Notes: generated by a model not told the origin, from the sequence alone. A stretch of 64,000 nucleotides of DNA from Colwellia psychrerythraea 34H (GCF_000012325.1 NC_003910.7:2108001-2172000); one strand, 5' to 3'; positions 37,630 to 46,974 are shown, numbered from the stretch's first letter. A program made the numbers and translations.

Positions 37630-37780
37630 CGAGTTCATAGCAGATAACATACAGGTCACAAAGGAAACAGAGTGAACGGCCAGCTTTCTGCTACTACTAT
37701 CAAAGACGTTAGGCTGTTTTTTGGCATAGTGACAGCTTCATTTATCAATCTATGCCTCTAAACTCAGTAGGAGAAAAATT

Positions 37781-38341
37781 ATGAAGAATCAAAACGTGTT
37801 GATTATTATCATATCTATCTGTTTAAGTTCATCATTTTATGTTGGCGCAAATCAAGGTGGGGGAAAGCACTTGGTTCTCAATTTAGTTGGCTCTGGAGAC
37901 ATGTATGAGAGCTTAGTTCCTGACATTGATGGTGACAATCTAGATGATCCGGCAATCTGTTTCGATGTCGAATTGGTTAACCTGAAAAATCAACAAGTCA
38001 TTGGAACAGCCACAGACTGTCTATCCAATATAACACCAATTGGTAGTGGCCTCGCTTTAGTTGGCACAAGTTATTTCTATATGCCAAATGGAACTCTAAT
38101 TACTCGTGGCAGTACGACAGTACAACCTGTATTACATCCGACAGTGACACCTGACGGGCAAAACATTACTCACATTACAGGAGCATCTATCGGTGGAAAT
38201 TCCATTATTGGTAGTACAGGCCGGTTCAAAAATGCGACTGGTACTGCGCGCTTGTCAGGTATGGTGGACATGACGAACTTTACTGGAACTGTCGGTGATC
38301 CAATCGTGTTCGACTGTCTATTTATCATTGATCTAGATTGA
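37781..38341 (+). CDS. Secreted protein, possible allene-oxide-cyclase/dirigent-like barrel
   Basis: A 186-residue exported protein. Residues 1-23 are a signal peptide ending in VGANQ. The mature part is strand-rich and lacks membrane segments; GSGDMYESLVPDIDGDNLDD looks like an acidic loop, and GSTGRFKNATGTARLSGMVD resembles the closing strands of AOC-barrel and dirigent-like proteins (GxGxFxxAxGxAxxxGxxD). Only two Cys pairs are evident. The function is not known; a secreted ligand-binding or structural role would fit. Ribosome site AGGAG precedes the ATG. Confidence 0.65.
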   Translation: MKNQNVLIIIISICLSSSFYVGANQGGGKHLVLNLVGSGDMYESLVPDIDGDNLDDPAICFDVELVNLKNQQVIGTATDCLSNITPIGSGLALVGTSYFYMPNGTLITRGSTTVQPVLHPTVTPDGQNITHITGASIGGNSIIGSTGRFKNATGTARLSGMVDMTNFTGTVGDPIVFDCLFIIDLD

Positions 38342-38652
38342 ACAGCATATGCAAAACTGGTGACACAATATTAGGTTTACTTAATGCTTAACCAGAGATT
38401 CAACATAGACTGCCAAACTCTTTACTTTTCTGTATAGATCGTTTCGAGTTTGGCAACCCGTTAAACTTAGCGTTGTGTTAAGGAGCAAAATAGACACTGC
38501 ATTATGACGCTATTGCGGGGTGAGTTTATCCGTCGCTTTTTACTGTATGTTTCACCCAATGGTTTTCACCGTGTTCGGCACTATGGCTTGATTGGTAAAG
38601 GGTATAATTCTTATCAAGAATAATTATCGAGGTAATTTAACAACAAAGATGC
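38342..38652. other. 311-base intergenic region with a long hairpin
   Basis: GCCAAACTC (38412-38420) and GAGTTTGGC (38446-38454) form a perfect 9-bp stem with a 25-base loop, 70 bases past the secreted-protein stop, inside an outer imperfect repeat (GCTTAAC near 38384 and GTTAAGG near 38481). It could be a terminator; an attC-type reading was considered and is weak. Confidence 0.4.
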
Positions 38653-39201
38653 TTAAGCGGTTAATCTCCGTTGGTCCTCGTATTCATCAAAGGGAAAAAT
38701 AAAGCTACTGCCTTCCCCTTTGTCGATGACTGGCTGTTTTTCTAATGCCTGTTTGATTACTCCAAGCTCATTTGAATCGACCAACATTAAATACTTACCG
38801 ATTGCTAAATCTTCATTGAATCGGAAAATCTTATAATTAACATGGAGTAAACCAACGAGTGCACCAATAATACTACTTATCATCAATGAGCCAAATAAGG
38901 TGAGTGCTACCGCCGCTTGTTTGGTCAGTTCACTTACATCCCAAAAGGGCATATTAACGACCAGAATAGCGCAACCGGTTATCCCCATAGCTATCCCCAA
39001 CAATGCGCCGTGCTCTAAACCACGCACTAGATCTGATTTTTCTATAATGCTTCCCTCATGCAAGTTATGTTGTTTAATACCTTTTCTATCATTACAGATC
39101 ACATGAATATTATTTTCATTGATATGTAGTTGATCATGTAATATGGATGCCGCCTTATCTACATCCTCCAAAGACTCTGCTAGAAAGTACTCGCGTCTCA
39201 T
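38653..39201 (-). CDS. DUF1269-like membrane protein of unknown function
   Basis: A 182-residue protein. The N-terminal part (FLAESLEDVDKAASILHDQLHINENNIHVICN) is a small alpha/beta fold; a central Gly-rich hydrophobic region (LEHGALLGIAMGITGCAILV and VALTLFGSLMISSIIGALVG) gives two membrane segments, and another alpha/beta half follows with IGKYLMLVDSNELGVIKQALE. This layout is seen in DUF1269/general-stress-protein-like membrane proteins. It stands alone on the minus strand in an accessory region; function unknown. Confidence 0.6.
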   Translation of the reverse strand: MRREYFLAESLEDVDKAASILHDQLHINENNIHVICNDRKGIKQHNLHEGSIIEKSDLVRGLEHGALLGIAMGITGCAILVVNMPFWDVSELTKQAAVALTLFGSLMISSIIGALVGLLHVNYKIFRFNEDLAIGKYLMLVDSNELGVIKQALEKQPVIDKGEGSSFIFPFDEYEDQRRLTA

Positions 39202-39479
39202 GTCATATCTCCTATTCCACTCAAAGAACTCGCTTAGACTACTTTTTTCTACCTGTAAACAGCGTGATTTTTAATTTACACAAATAAGCGTAGTACTCAC
39301 TTATCGAGAAAACGAGTGATTTACATTCTTAATGTGGTTTTCTTTGTAACGCTATATAAACAAATACATAACTTGACACAAAATTCACTCTATAATTTGA
39401 TATCCAGCTAGCTATATCTCGTTCTGGGGGCGAATGTGTGGTCCGCCTCAATATTGCAAGTATAATATCGATAACGTAG

Positions 39480-39830
39480 TTGGTTTGCGCTAATGTATTC
39501 GGTGTCTTTTTGGGTTACCAATATATTAGCGCCAGCTCCACGATGAGATCCGCGCTAGATTGTCCTCAAAAGCACCATAGCATACTTAAAAAGTTGCTGT
39601 TCCGCCCCACAGGTTTTCAATCCAGTGGTCTAACCGTTGTGTCATCTTTATCATCATTTGCAAATCAGGCTTGCACCGTGAACGAATAACTCACGTAAGC
39701 CTTTATTCCCTCGTTTGCTTATACCGAGTAATGTTAGCTTTCCTCCCGTTGAAAACTGACGAGGCACTAAGTCAATCCAGGCGGCTAAGTGCTTTCCATT
39801 CTTGAAATCAGCAACATTACCAGACAATAT
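39480..39830 (-). pseudogene. Decayed 3' part of an IS110-family transposase
   Basis: Read on the minus strand from about 39825, one frame gives GNVADFKNGKHLAAWIDLVP, RQFSTGGKLTLLGISKRGNK and GLRELFVHGASLICK before a stop. This is the conserved IS110/IS116/IS902 C-terminal domain (GNGxxFKNGRxxAAWLGLVPRQxSSGGKxxLxGISKRGDxYLRxLLIHGA), with its catalytic serine segment. A shifted frame continues as TQRLDHWIENL, again typical. The N-terminal DEDD half is absent and the end is scrambled, so it is a relic. DNA at 39202-39479 and 39831-39962 around it has no recognised gene. Confidence 0.8.
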
Positions 39831-39962
39831 GAACTATTCTTTGTTAAAGTCGAAGTTATTCGAAATTAATTCATAATTTCAAAATAGCTAAACAGTTTAT
39901 TTAATACTACGCTTTAAGGTGAAATTGATATCAGATATCTTTTTTAAACGGAGCAATTTATC

Positions 39963-40382
39963 ATGAAAAGAGTTGTGCCCGCTAAAATCCATCGGAAAAT
40001 AAATATCGCTATATCTCATATTCATGAAGATCATGATTTGTTGTTTACTTATATTGAAAAGTTAAGATATATAGCCCTACATCCTGAAAGTCATTTGCAT
40101 GTCATCAATATCCTAGAAAGATTTATTAGCCAATTCTTAGAACATGTGATTAAGGAGGAGCAGTTATTACGTCAATATCTCCCTGTCCAGATAGTAGATC
40201 AACATATAGAGCAGCACCAAAGTGAGCTTGCGCTTTTAGATGAAAACTTAGCTCGATTGAAAAAAGAATTATCACTACATAATATTCAACATGTAGTAAC
40301 ACAATTAAACCGAGAATTTGAAAAGCATACTAATCAATACGATACTGCAATTTTAAAAAAATTACAGTTACTAAAAGATTAG
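39963..40382 (+). CDS. Bacteriohemerythrin
   Basis: A 139-residue four-helix protein with the complete diiron ligand set at hemerythrin spacing: His24 (HEDHDLL), His61 and Glu65 (FLEHVIKEEQLL), His81 and His85 (DQHIEQHQSEL), His122 and Asp127 (FEKHTNQYD). Hemerythrins bind oxygen reversibly or sense or scavenge it. No fused sensor or effector domain. The ribosome site CGGAGC precedes the ATG. It lies beside IS debris in an accessory region, which is consistent with but does not prove acquisition. Confidence 0.88.
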   Translation: MKRVVPAKIHRKINIAISHIHEDHDLLFTYIEKLRYIALHPESHLHVINILERFISQFLEHVIKEEQLLRQYLPVQIVDQHIEQHQSELALLDENLARLKKELSLHNIQHVVTQLNREFEKHTNQYDTAILKKLQLLKD

Positions 40383-40781
40383 AAACACCTTAGTTGGATT
40401 AGTCAGCATTAGATCTTACAAATTTAAAGTTAGGGTATAACCTAAACTAAAATTTTTTGAATTATGTCAGAATTTATAGAACAGGCGGCTCCTCCAAGTT
40501 GCCGTTTATAAATTAAACGCCACCGTCTATAAAGAGCTTACAGGAGGCACTAACCACCAATCCTGATTATGACCCCCTGGACTGGCGAGTTAGCCGCCAC
40601 AGCGGTCGTTCACATAATTGCTTTGGCATGACTTCAAAGTGCTAGAAGCAGCTAATCGCTAACGTTCTAATTAACCTGCACTGCCACTTCAGCTGTCCGT
40701 TTTTAATGATTGTTAGGCGTCCGAACCATTCTGAGATTATTTCCTGATGCTCCCATGCTCATCATTTTGATTTTAGATAAC
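40383..40781. other. 399-base intergenic region with an attC-like palindrome
   Basis: Non-coding DNA between hemerythrin and the PEP-CTERM gene. From 40657 to 40719 the strand reads CGCTAAC, a 5-base spacer, AATTAA, a 26-base middle, TTTAATGATT and GTTAGGCG. The ends pair (CTAAC with GTTAG) and match the attC cassette consensus RYYYAAC...GTTRRRY on the right, approximately on the left. No integron integrase is in the window, so it is only a candidate single attC-like site. Confidence 0.3.
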
Positions 40782-41669
40782 TCATCGTTTTCTTCTCACA
40801 ATGCTAACCGTAATAATAGCTGAAAGAAAAAGTGCAAACGCTGATGGCTCGGGTATTGGATTAGGGTTAGGATCTGGAACCATGAATGCTCCCGACCCCA
40901 CAACGTTAGCTGCAAAAGAGCCACCAAAGGTATCGTCAGGTAAGAAGGTGTCAATTCTATTAGCATCGTTTAACATGTCATCCAAATTACTGTATGTCAC
41001 ATAAGCAGATGAGATGCTGGTTTCTTCCTCTACGTTGAAAAGACTCCAAAATAGATTACCATCTGAACCCGACCCCACAACGTTAGCTGCAAAAGAACCA
41101 CCAAAGGTATCGTCAGGTAAGAAGGTGTCAATTCTATTAGCATCGTTTAACATGTCATGCAAATTACTGTATGTCACATAAGCAGCTGAGATGCTAGTTT
41201 CTTCCTCAACGTTGAAAAGACTCCAAAATAGATTACCATCTGAACCCGACCCTACAACGTTAGCTGCAAAAGAACCACCAAAGGTATCGTCAGGTAAGAA
41301 GGTGTCAACTCTATTAGCATCGTTTAACATGTCATCCAAATTACTGTATGTCACATAAGCAGATGAGATGCTGGTTTCTTCCTCTACGTTGAAAAGACTC
41401 CAAAATAGATTACCATCTGAACCCGACCCCACAACGTTAGCTGCAAAAGAACCACCAAAGGTATCGTCAGGTAAGAAGGTGTCAATTCTATTAGCATCGT
41501 TTAACATGTCATCCAAATTACTGTATGTCACATAAGCAGATGAGATGCTGGTTTCTTCCTCAACGTTGAAAAGGCTCCAGTACATTACCCCTGCACTTGC
41601 ATAATTAACCAAACTACTTGCAAACAAAATGACACCTACCATAGCAATTCTTAATATCTTGAATTTCAT
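40782..41669 (-). CDS. PEP-CTERM-anchored surface protein made of four 59-residue repeats
   Basis: A 295-residue secreted protein. Residues 1-26 form a signal peptide ending in ASAG. Then come four nearly identical 59-residue units, each opening WSLFNVEEETSISSAYVTYS, with NLDDMLNDANRIDTFLPDDT and FGGSFAANVVGSG following; the last is shortened. The C-terminus is a full PEP-CTERM sorting signal: PIPEPSAFALF, a hydrophobic helix and VRRKR. Exosortase would cleave it; no exosortase gene is in the window. Start chosen at 41669 (GGGA upstream) rather than a GTG seven codons earlier. Acidic, Cys-free; probably exopolymer or surface associated. Function unknown. Confidence 0.8.
   Translation of the reverse strand: MKFKILRIAMVGVILFASSLVNYASAGVMYWSLFNVEEETSISSAYVTYSNLDDMLNDANRIDTFLPDDTFGGSFAANVVGSGSDGNLFWSLFNVEEETSISSAYVTYSNLDDMLNDANRVDTFLPDDTFGGSFAANVVGSGSDGNLFWSLFNVEEETSISAAYVTYSNLHDMLNDANRIDTFLPDDTFGGSFAANVVGSGSDGNLFWSLFNVEEETSISSAYVTYSNLDDMLNDANRIDTFLPDDTFGGSFAANVVGSGAFMVPDPNPNPIPEPSAFALFLSAIITVSIVRRKR
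40890..41579 (-). repeat. 177-bp coding tandem repeat, four copies
   Basis: Three full copies and one 159-bp copy of a 177-bp unit lie head to tail. Most positions are identical across copies; differences are scattered single bases, such as GTCATGCAA for GTCATCCAA near 41156 and AGCAGCTGAGATGCTAG near 41182. This indicates recent duplication or gene conversion. Confidence 0.9.
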
Positions 41670-42150
41670 ATAATGTCCCTTTTTTCTCACTTATTTTGAA
41701 TTATGAACGTAACGTCTAATAACTACATTCCATAGTTGACGGTATACAGGATGCATCAATCAGACCGAAAGCATAAAGTGCCGATTAATTAATCGGTTGT
41801 GTTTTTATTATGAGTAAGTGATTATTTTTATGTAAAATAATATGACACTTTTATTGACGAATTTATTTGAAATAGATAACAAAAAACTATAATTTGTGAT
41901 TCTTCTAATCTGGACTAGAAAGCTATGAGTACATTAAAAATCTGAATTGTCGGCTTTCGTATCTTAGTTAACATTTAGCCAGTGACTTCTTCAACTAGCC
42001 AAAAGCTGACATTAAGCTTTTGCAAATTCAGGAGCATATTCAGGAGCATATTCAGGAGCATATTCAGGGTGATATTAGCCAAGTTTTTCGCTCACTTGTG
42101 GGGCTTGTTTAAGCTCATTGCTGTCGTTGATATTCGATTTTTGATCGTTA
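41670..42150. other. 481-base intergenic region
   Basis: Upstream of the PEP-CTERM gene lies a perfect 16-bp palindrome CCGATTAATTAATCGG (41781-41796), either an operator or a hairpin. AAAAGCT/AGCTTTT (42001-42020) is a weak hairpin near the end of the amidohydrolase gene. A 12-bp tandem repeat is listed separately. No gene seen. Confidence 0.4.
42026..42073 (+). repeat. 12-bp short tandem repeat, about four copies
   Basis: ATTCAGGAGCAT occurs three times head to tail (42026-42061), followed by a diverged fourth copy ATTCAGGGTGAT (42062-42073). Non-coding, 78 bases past the amidohydrolase stop; likely variable in copy number. Confidence 0.85.
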
Positions 42151-43494
42151 TCAATTAAGAGTATTCTTATATATTTTTCCATCTTTCATAATTAAATCAA
42201 AATTATCCTTTGGATTCGAAACTAAATTAAGGTTTTTCAACGGATTACCATCAACTAAAATTAAGTCTGCATAAGCACCTACTTTAATGACTCCCAATGC
42301 ACCTTGAGGATAAGGGCTGCGTTGGCCTGATAAAGCTAATAATTCCCCAGCCGTTGACGTAGCCTGACGTAATGCTTCAACAGGTGAATGCCATTTTGAT
42401 AATTTGGCTAACTGTTTTCCTTGCTTCTCTGCAAGTAAAGGGTCAAATAGTGTATCTGTGCCGAACACTGTTTTAACGCCCACTTTCTTAGCCAAACGAT
42501 AAACACGATCAGTACCTTTAGTGACTTCGACATATTTCTGACGACTAAATGATCCTTCTGGAAATGCGATGGCATCTTCGTCATCCAATATAGGTTGAAT
42601 GCTAAGGTAAGCCCCTTTTTTCTTCATCAAACGTAGCGTTTTTTCACTCAATAAGTGACCGTGCTCTATACTTATTACACCAGCCTCTAAAGCTCGTTGA
42701 GTAGCAGCATCGGTAAATGTGTGTGTGGCCACATACGTATTCCAATCAGAAGCGGCAGCTACTGCGGCTTTAGTCTCCTCTAACGTAAATTGAGTAACAT
42801 CAAGGGGATCGAACGAAGATGAGACTCCACCACCTGAATTAATTTTGATTTGTGTCGCACCCATTCGAAGTGCCTCTCGAGTACGTTTTAATACTTCAGG
42901 AACGCCATCTGCCACCATTACATGGCCGATTGACTCCATATACACCAGCGGGGCATTAGTTTCAGCAGGTACTGCCGTACCTGGTCTAAAGTCTGTATGC
43001 CCAGAAGTTTGACTTATTGCCGGCCCAGACGGAAAGATACGAGGGCCGTTATAGACCCCTTCATCAGTCAGTTTAGCTAAAGAAAAAACATTACCGCCAA
43101 CATCTCTCACCGTAGTAAAGCCACGTAAAAGTGCTTTTTCATTTGCTTTTGCACCAATCAGCAAATGATATGCGTGGTCAAGGGTAAGGCCTTTTTGCAT
43201 AGGAATACTGGAGTAGGCGGAATGCCAATGCATATCAATCAATCCAGGTATTAACGTTCGGCCTTTACCATCAATTTGAGTTGCCTCGGGAGCATTAATA
43301 TTTTTCTGGGTGATTTCCTTGATAATATTATTTTCGATTAGTACATTGGCATTCATCATGCGCTTTTCATTCATACCATCAAAGACATGAACGTTTTTGA
43401 GTAATATAGTAGATTGCTTTTCACTTGCAGAAATGGGCGTTATCACTCCCATTAACAATAAAAAACTCATCGTAATTATTATGTTTCTTTTCAT
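42151..43494 (-). CDS. Exported metal-dependent amidohydrolase (prolidase/imidazolonepropionase-like)
   Basis: A 447-residue amidohydrolase-1 protein. The N-terminal hydrophobic segment with SASE cleavage marks export. Metal-site motifs: HxH in LIDMHWHSAYS, the Lys-like KINSGGGVSS, VATHTFTDAA and IEHGHLLSE His ligands, and GTDTLFDPLL Asp. The composite domain closes with GVIKVGAYADLILVDGNPLK. The group includes Xaa-Pro dipeptidases and carboxypeptidase-like enzymes of the periplasm. It is followed upstream by a second amidohydrolase, 177 bases away on the same strand. Substrate unknown. Confidence 0.85.
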   Translation of the reverse strand: MKRNIIITMSFLLLMGVITPISASEKQSTILLKNVHVFDGMNEKRMMNANVLIENNIIKEITQKNINAPEATQIDGKGRTLIPGLIDMHWHSAYSSIPMQKGLTLDHAYHLLIGAKANEKALLRGFTTVRDVGGNVFSLAKLTDEGVYNGPRIFPSGPAISQTSGHTDFRPGTAVPAETNAPLVYMESIGHVMVADGVPEVLKRTREALRMGATQIKINSGGGVSSSFDPLDVTQFTLEETKAAVAAASDWNTYVATHTFTDAATQRALEAGVISIEHGHLLSEKTLRLMKKKGAYLSIQPILDDEDAIAFPEGSFSRQKYVEVTKGTDRVYRLAKKVGVKTVFGTDTLFDPLLAEKQGKQLAKLSKWHSPVEALRQATSTAGELLALSGQRSPYPQGALGVIKVGAYADLILVDGNPLKNLNLVSNPKDNFDLIMKDGKIYKNTLN

Positions 43495-43594
43495 TTTTTA
43501 TGCCTTTCTGATGAAGTTATTTATGAGATATTTTAAAACCTGTTGATATAGCTATTATTCAAACATAACGGGTCATTATTTTACAATTTAAATA

Positions 43595-43624
43595 GTTGCC
43601 GAATAATACATATTATTCGGCAAC
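43595..43624 (-). terminator. Rho-independent terminator
   Basis: GTTGCCGAATAAT (43595-43607) and ATTATTCGGCAAC (43612-43624) form a perfect 13-bp stem with a 4-base loop, 47 bases past the lipoprotein amidohydrolase stop; the minus strand then continues TATTTAAATTG. Confidence 0.75.
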
Positions 43625-43671
43625 CATGATTCCGATATTAGCAGGTTAGCAATCAGAAGCTTGCTAATATT

Positions 43672-45429
43672 TTATTCAGATTGATACACAGTTTCACCAT
43701 AGCTAATCGTTTGTAATATCTTTAATTTACCAAGGTTTACCTTCTCTATTTTGAGCGGGTTTTTATCTAAAATAACAAAATCAGCTTGTTTACCGACCGT
43801 TATCGTACCTTTATTTTTTTCTTCAAAATGTTGGTAAGCAGCCCAGTCCGTTAAAGCTTTTAAAGCAATATAAGGTGATACTCGTTCACTTGGCCCTAAT
43901 ATTACACCTGAGCGAGTTGTTCTATTCACAGTTGCATCTAAAACTCGTAATGAACTTGGTTTCGTCACAGGAGAATCATGATGAGATGTAAACTTTAAAC
44001 CTGCCTCAAGTACAGATTTAGTAGGTGATATAAAATCAGCCCTCGGATGTCCTAAAACAGATTCAACATGCCAATCACCCCAGTAAAAGGTATGCATAGG
44101 GAACAGTGATGGAAAGATTTTTAGTTTTACTAAACTTTGAATTTGATCAGCTCTTAATGTTTGACCGTGTATAAGCACTGGACGACGATCTTCGTTACCG
44201 TGCTGCTTAGCGGCAATATTAATGGCATACACCAGTTGATCAATTGCTTTATCACCATTTGCATGGGTAATAATTTGCCAATTATTTTCAAAAGCATCCG
44301 ATAAATATTTTGCCGCTTCATCGTTAGTTATTACTCCATAACCGGCATAATGTGCATTTTGTCCAAAAGGAGGAGCATGGTAAGGCTCTGACAACCATGC
44401 GGTCTTACCTTGTGGCGAACCATCTAATGTTAACTTTGCACCAGCAATTCTATATTTATTGGTATATTGCGCACTATTATATTGAGTTGTTAATGATTTA
44501 CGGTTAACAATAATATCGGGATAAGAAACAACATCAATTAATAACTTATTGGCTTGTGAAGCTCTTGCCATGGTTGCACTTTCATCAGCCATGCTACGTC
44601 CATCTTGGGCTGTTGTATAACCGAATGAAGCATATGACAGCTGACCAGCAATAAATGATTTATCTTTTAGTTCTTGTGTCATTTTACCCAGAATAGGATA
44701 AAAACTATTGAAAAAAGCATTTTCTTCTAATACGCCATTAGGCGTTCCATCTGGGTTTCTGCGATAAACACCGCCTTGGGGATCTTTAGAAGCCGCAGTT
44801 AATCCTAATAACTCGATAGCTTTTGAGTTCATGGCCCCAAAATGGCCTGATTGATGTATTAATAAAATAGGAATTTCTGTACTTATTTTATCTAACACTT
44901 CAGCGCTCGGATGTGCTTTTTCTGCTAATTGCCCATCGTCATAACCTAATCCCATAATCCAACCTAATGAATTTATGACTTCTTGATTGTTTGAATCATT
45001 CGACCATGCTGTCATTATATCAACAATATCAGCATGGCTTTGCGCTCCGCCATCAGGTGCAGGTAATAAATTAGCTAAAAGACTTTGTAATCCGGTATTT
45101 ACTACATGCCCATGGCCATCAATAAAACCAGGTAACATCGTTTTACCTTGTAAATTTACATGGTTAAGTGTGTTTTTTGTAAAGTTCAAAGCCTTAGATT
45201 TATCACCTGTAAAGACAATACGACCTTCACTTTCAACAACGGCTTCAACATAGTGTGGACTATCGCCTACCATTGTTAAAATATCGCCACCATAATAAAT
45301 CGAACTAATTGATTGGCTAGTTTGTGTCTTTGGAAGTGTCTCTTTACTCTCATCTACAGAGCAAGAGAACATAAAAACAGCTAGAAATAAGGTATAAAAT
45401 ATCTTATTAATTTTTTGTGAAAGTTTCAT
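43672..45429 (-). CDS. Lipoprotein amidohydrolase, amidohydro_3 (YtcJ-like) family
   Basis: A 585-residue member of the amidohydrolase-3 family. A lipobox is visible at LAVFMFSCS (Cys about residue 23), so it is an outer- or inner-membrane lipoprotein. Metal motif HxH in FIDGHGHVVNT; HANGDKAID, LIHGQTLRADQ and SHHDSPVTKPS match the family's later ligands. ISSIYYGGDILTMVGDSPHYVEAV starts the composite domain. It is a paralogue of the protein at 47093, as both share the YYGGDI-TM opening. Hydrolase of an amide or cyclic amide, substrate unknown. Confidence 0.85.
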   Translation of the reverse strand: MKLSQKINKIFYTLFLAVFMFSCSVDESKETLPKTQTSQSISSIYYGGDILTMVGDSPHYVEAVVESEGRIVFTGDKSKALNFTKNTLNHVNLQGKTMLPGFIDGHGHVVNTGLQSLLANLLPAPDGGAQSHADIVDIMTAWSNDSNNQEVINSLGWIMGLGYDDGQLAEKAHPSAEVLDKISTEIPILLIHQSGHFGAMNSKAIELLGLTAASKDPQGGVYRRNPDGTPNGVLEENAFFNSFYPILGKMTQELKDKSFIAGQLSYASFGYTTAQDGRSMADESATMARASQANKLLIDVVSYPDIIVNRKSLTTQYNSAQYTNKYRIAGAKLTLDGSPQGKTAWLSEPYHAPPFGQNAHYAGYGVITNDEAAKYLSDAFENNWQIITHANGDKAIDQLVYAINIAAKQHGNEDRRPVLIHGQTLRADQIQSLVKLKIFPSLFPMHTFYWGDWHVESVLGHPRADFISPTKSVLEAGLKFTSHHDSPVTKPSSLRVLDATVNRTTRSGVILGPSERVSPYIALKALTDWAAYQHFEEKNKGTITVGKQADFVILDKNPLKIEKVNLGKLKILQTISYGETVYQSE

Positions 45430-46110
45430 TCGTGAATTCCTTTATTGTTTTTCCTATAAGGATATTTTTAAAAATATGCCTTACTTTATTTGTAAGCCTT
45501 CTAAATATTGCTGACTTAATCTTCTTACTCCTATAACTTCCCAAACTTTTTTTGCATAGATAAAATCAATAGTAAATATACCTACCTTTTCATAATATAT
45601 TCTTTCGATACGAATGTTAATGAATTGTATAACCTTGATTACAATAAATTAAAAAACACTGATTAGGCTTTTATGTTAAATTAAAATTAATTCTATCTAA
45701 AATTAGGAGGTTAGCGTAGTTATTGGATCATCATTAGGCTTGAGTTAGGTAATGAGGTTAGTTACTATCTTTTGATACTAGGTGTAGGGAATATTGAAAA
45801 CCAAGCGCTGGCGAAAGCAAACTACAATGTGATTTTAGGATCAGAGCATGCATATTGTGAGGCGTGAAAATAAGTAAGACGCATCGAGATTAGTTGTACC
45901 TTCTCTATAAGAAACGTGTCAAATAGCAAGGTGTAAAGTCGTTGTTGATGTATTGCAAGATAAATTAAAATCAAAAAATGGATAGAATAGTCAGTAAATC
46001 AAACGTTATTATTATCGCTACTGTTTCATGCAGTCACTAGAAGTTAAGATGACTGTAACGGTTATAATTAAATAGTTTTTATCGTCTAAATTATATAAAC
46101 CTTCAAGGAT
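45430..46110. other. 681-base divergent intergenic region
   Basis: Between the lipoprotein amidohydrolase (minus) and the outer-membrane protein (plus). A short in-frame stretch on the plus strand near 45775-45867 reads GVGNIENQALAKANYNVILGSE-like before a stop, which may be gene debris but was not identified. No hairpin of note. Promoters expected on both sides. Confidence 0.35.
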
Positions 46111-46116
46111 ATGAAT

Positions 46117-46974
46117 ATGTTTTCCTCTTTCACAACTAAGTCTGTACTAAATAAAACATACAAGTTAATGCTCTTAAGTTATATCAGTTGTACTTCTGTA
46201 CTTTATAGTGCCTTTTCTTATTCTGCGGTGGTTGAAGAGCAAGATAAAGAATCTCTGGCAAAAGAATTAAGTAATCCTGTAGCCGCCTTAATTAGCATGC
46301 CACTTCAATTAAATTATGATGAGAACATAGGCATTGATGACAAGGGCAGCCGCACAACTCTTAATATTCAGCCTGTTGTGCCATTTTCAATACATGATGA
46401 TTGGAATATTATTTCACGTACTATTTTACCTGTGATTGAACAAAGTGATATTTACTCTGGAGCAGGTAGTCAATCTGGCATTGGAGATATTGTACAAAGC
46501 GTTTTCTTTTCACCTAAAGCTTTGACAAGTAATGGTTGGGTTTGGGGGGCTGGTCCTGTTTTACTACTACCCACAGGCTCTGATGATTTGTTAACCGCGG
46601 ATAAATTTGGTTTAGGCCCTACTGCTGTTGTATTAAAGCAACAAGGTCCTTGGACTTATGGGGCCCTAGGTAACCATATCTGGTCTGTTGGAGGCTCTGA
46701 TAATAAGGCTGATGTGAACGCTACTTTCTTTCAACCGTTCTTGAGTTACACAACTCCTACCGCAACAACCTTCGCTTTAAATACTGAGTCGACTTATGAC
46801 TGGGAATCAAAGCAACTAGCCCTACCAATTAACATGACCATCACCAAAGTGATTTCATTAGGAGATCAATTAATCAGTGTTGGTGGTGGTGTCCGGTATT
46901 GGGCAAAGAGCACAGACAATGGTCCAGAAGGTGTTGGCTTTCGATTAATTTTCACTATGTTATTTCCGAAATAA
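46117..46974 (+). CDS. Outer-membrane channel-like protein (phenol MetA-pathway type)
   Basis: A 285-residue barrel-like protein with a signal peptide (about 1-35, ends SYSAVVEE). The pattern IQPVVPFSIHDDWNIISRTIL, SGIGDIVQSVFFSPK, WVWGAGPVLLLPTG and WTYGALGNHIWSVGG is that of the MetA-pathway phenol-degradation and neighbouring outer-membrane protein family, used for hydrophobic or aromatic uptake or unknown functions. The ATG at 46117 is preferred, with AAGGA 7 bases before it; the ATG at 46111 is too close. It lies 118 bases upstream of an amidohydrolase gene on the same strand, so it may bring in that enzyme's substrate. Confidence 0.75.
   Translation: MFSSFTTKSVLNKTYKLMLLSYISCTSVLYSAFSYSAVVEEQDKESLAKELSNPVAALISMPLQLNYDENIGIDDKGSRTTLNIQPVVPFSIHDDWNIISRTILPVIEQSDIYSGAGSQSGIGDIVQSVFFSPKALTSNGWVWGAGPVLLLPTGSDDLLTADKFGLGPTAVVLKQQGPWTYGALGNHIWSVGGSDNKADVNATFFQPFLSYTTPTATTFALNTESTYDWESKQLALPINMTITKVISLGDQLISVGGGVRYWAKSTDNGPEGVGFRLIFTMLFPK

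Noticed and set aside
37640..37715. Possible attC site ending in GTTAGGC after the NTF2-like gene
   Set aside because: The proposed left end and inner arms do not pair; the seven-base core alone is expected by chance.
38384..38488. Possible attC site around the 9-bp hairpin
   Set aside because: The outer arm GTTAAGG misses the required final pyrimidine and spacing is poor; a terminator is simpler.
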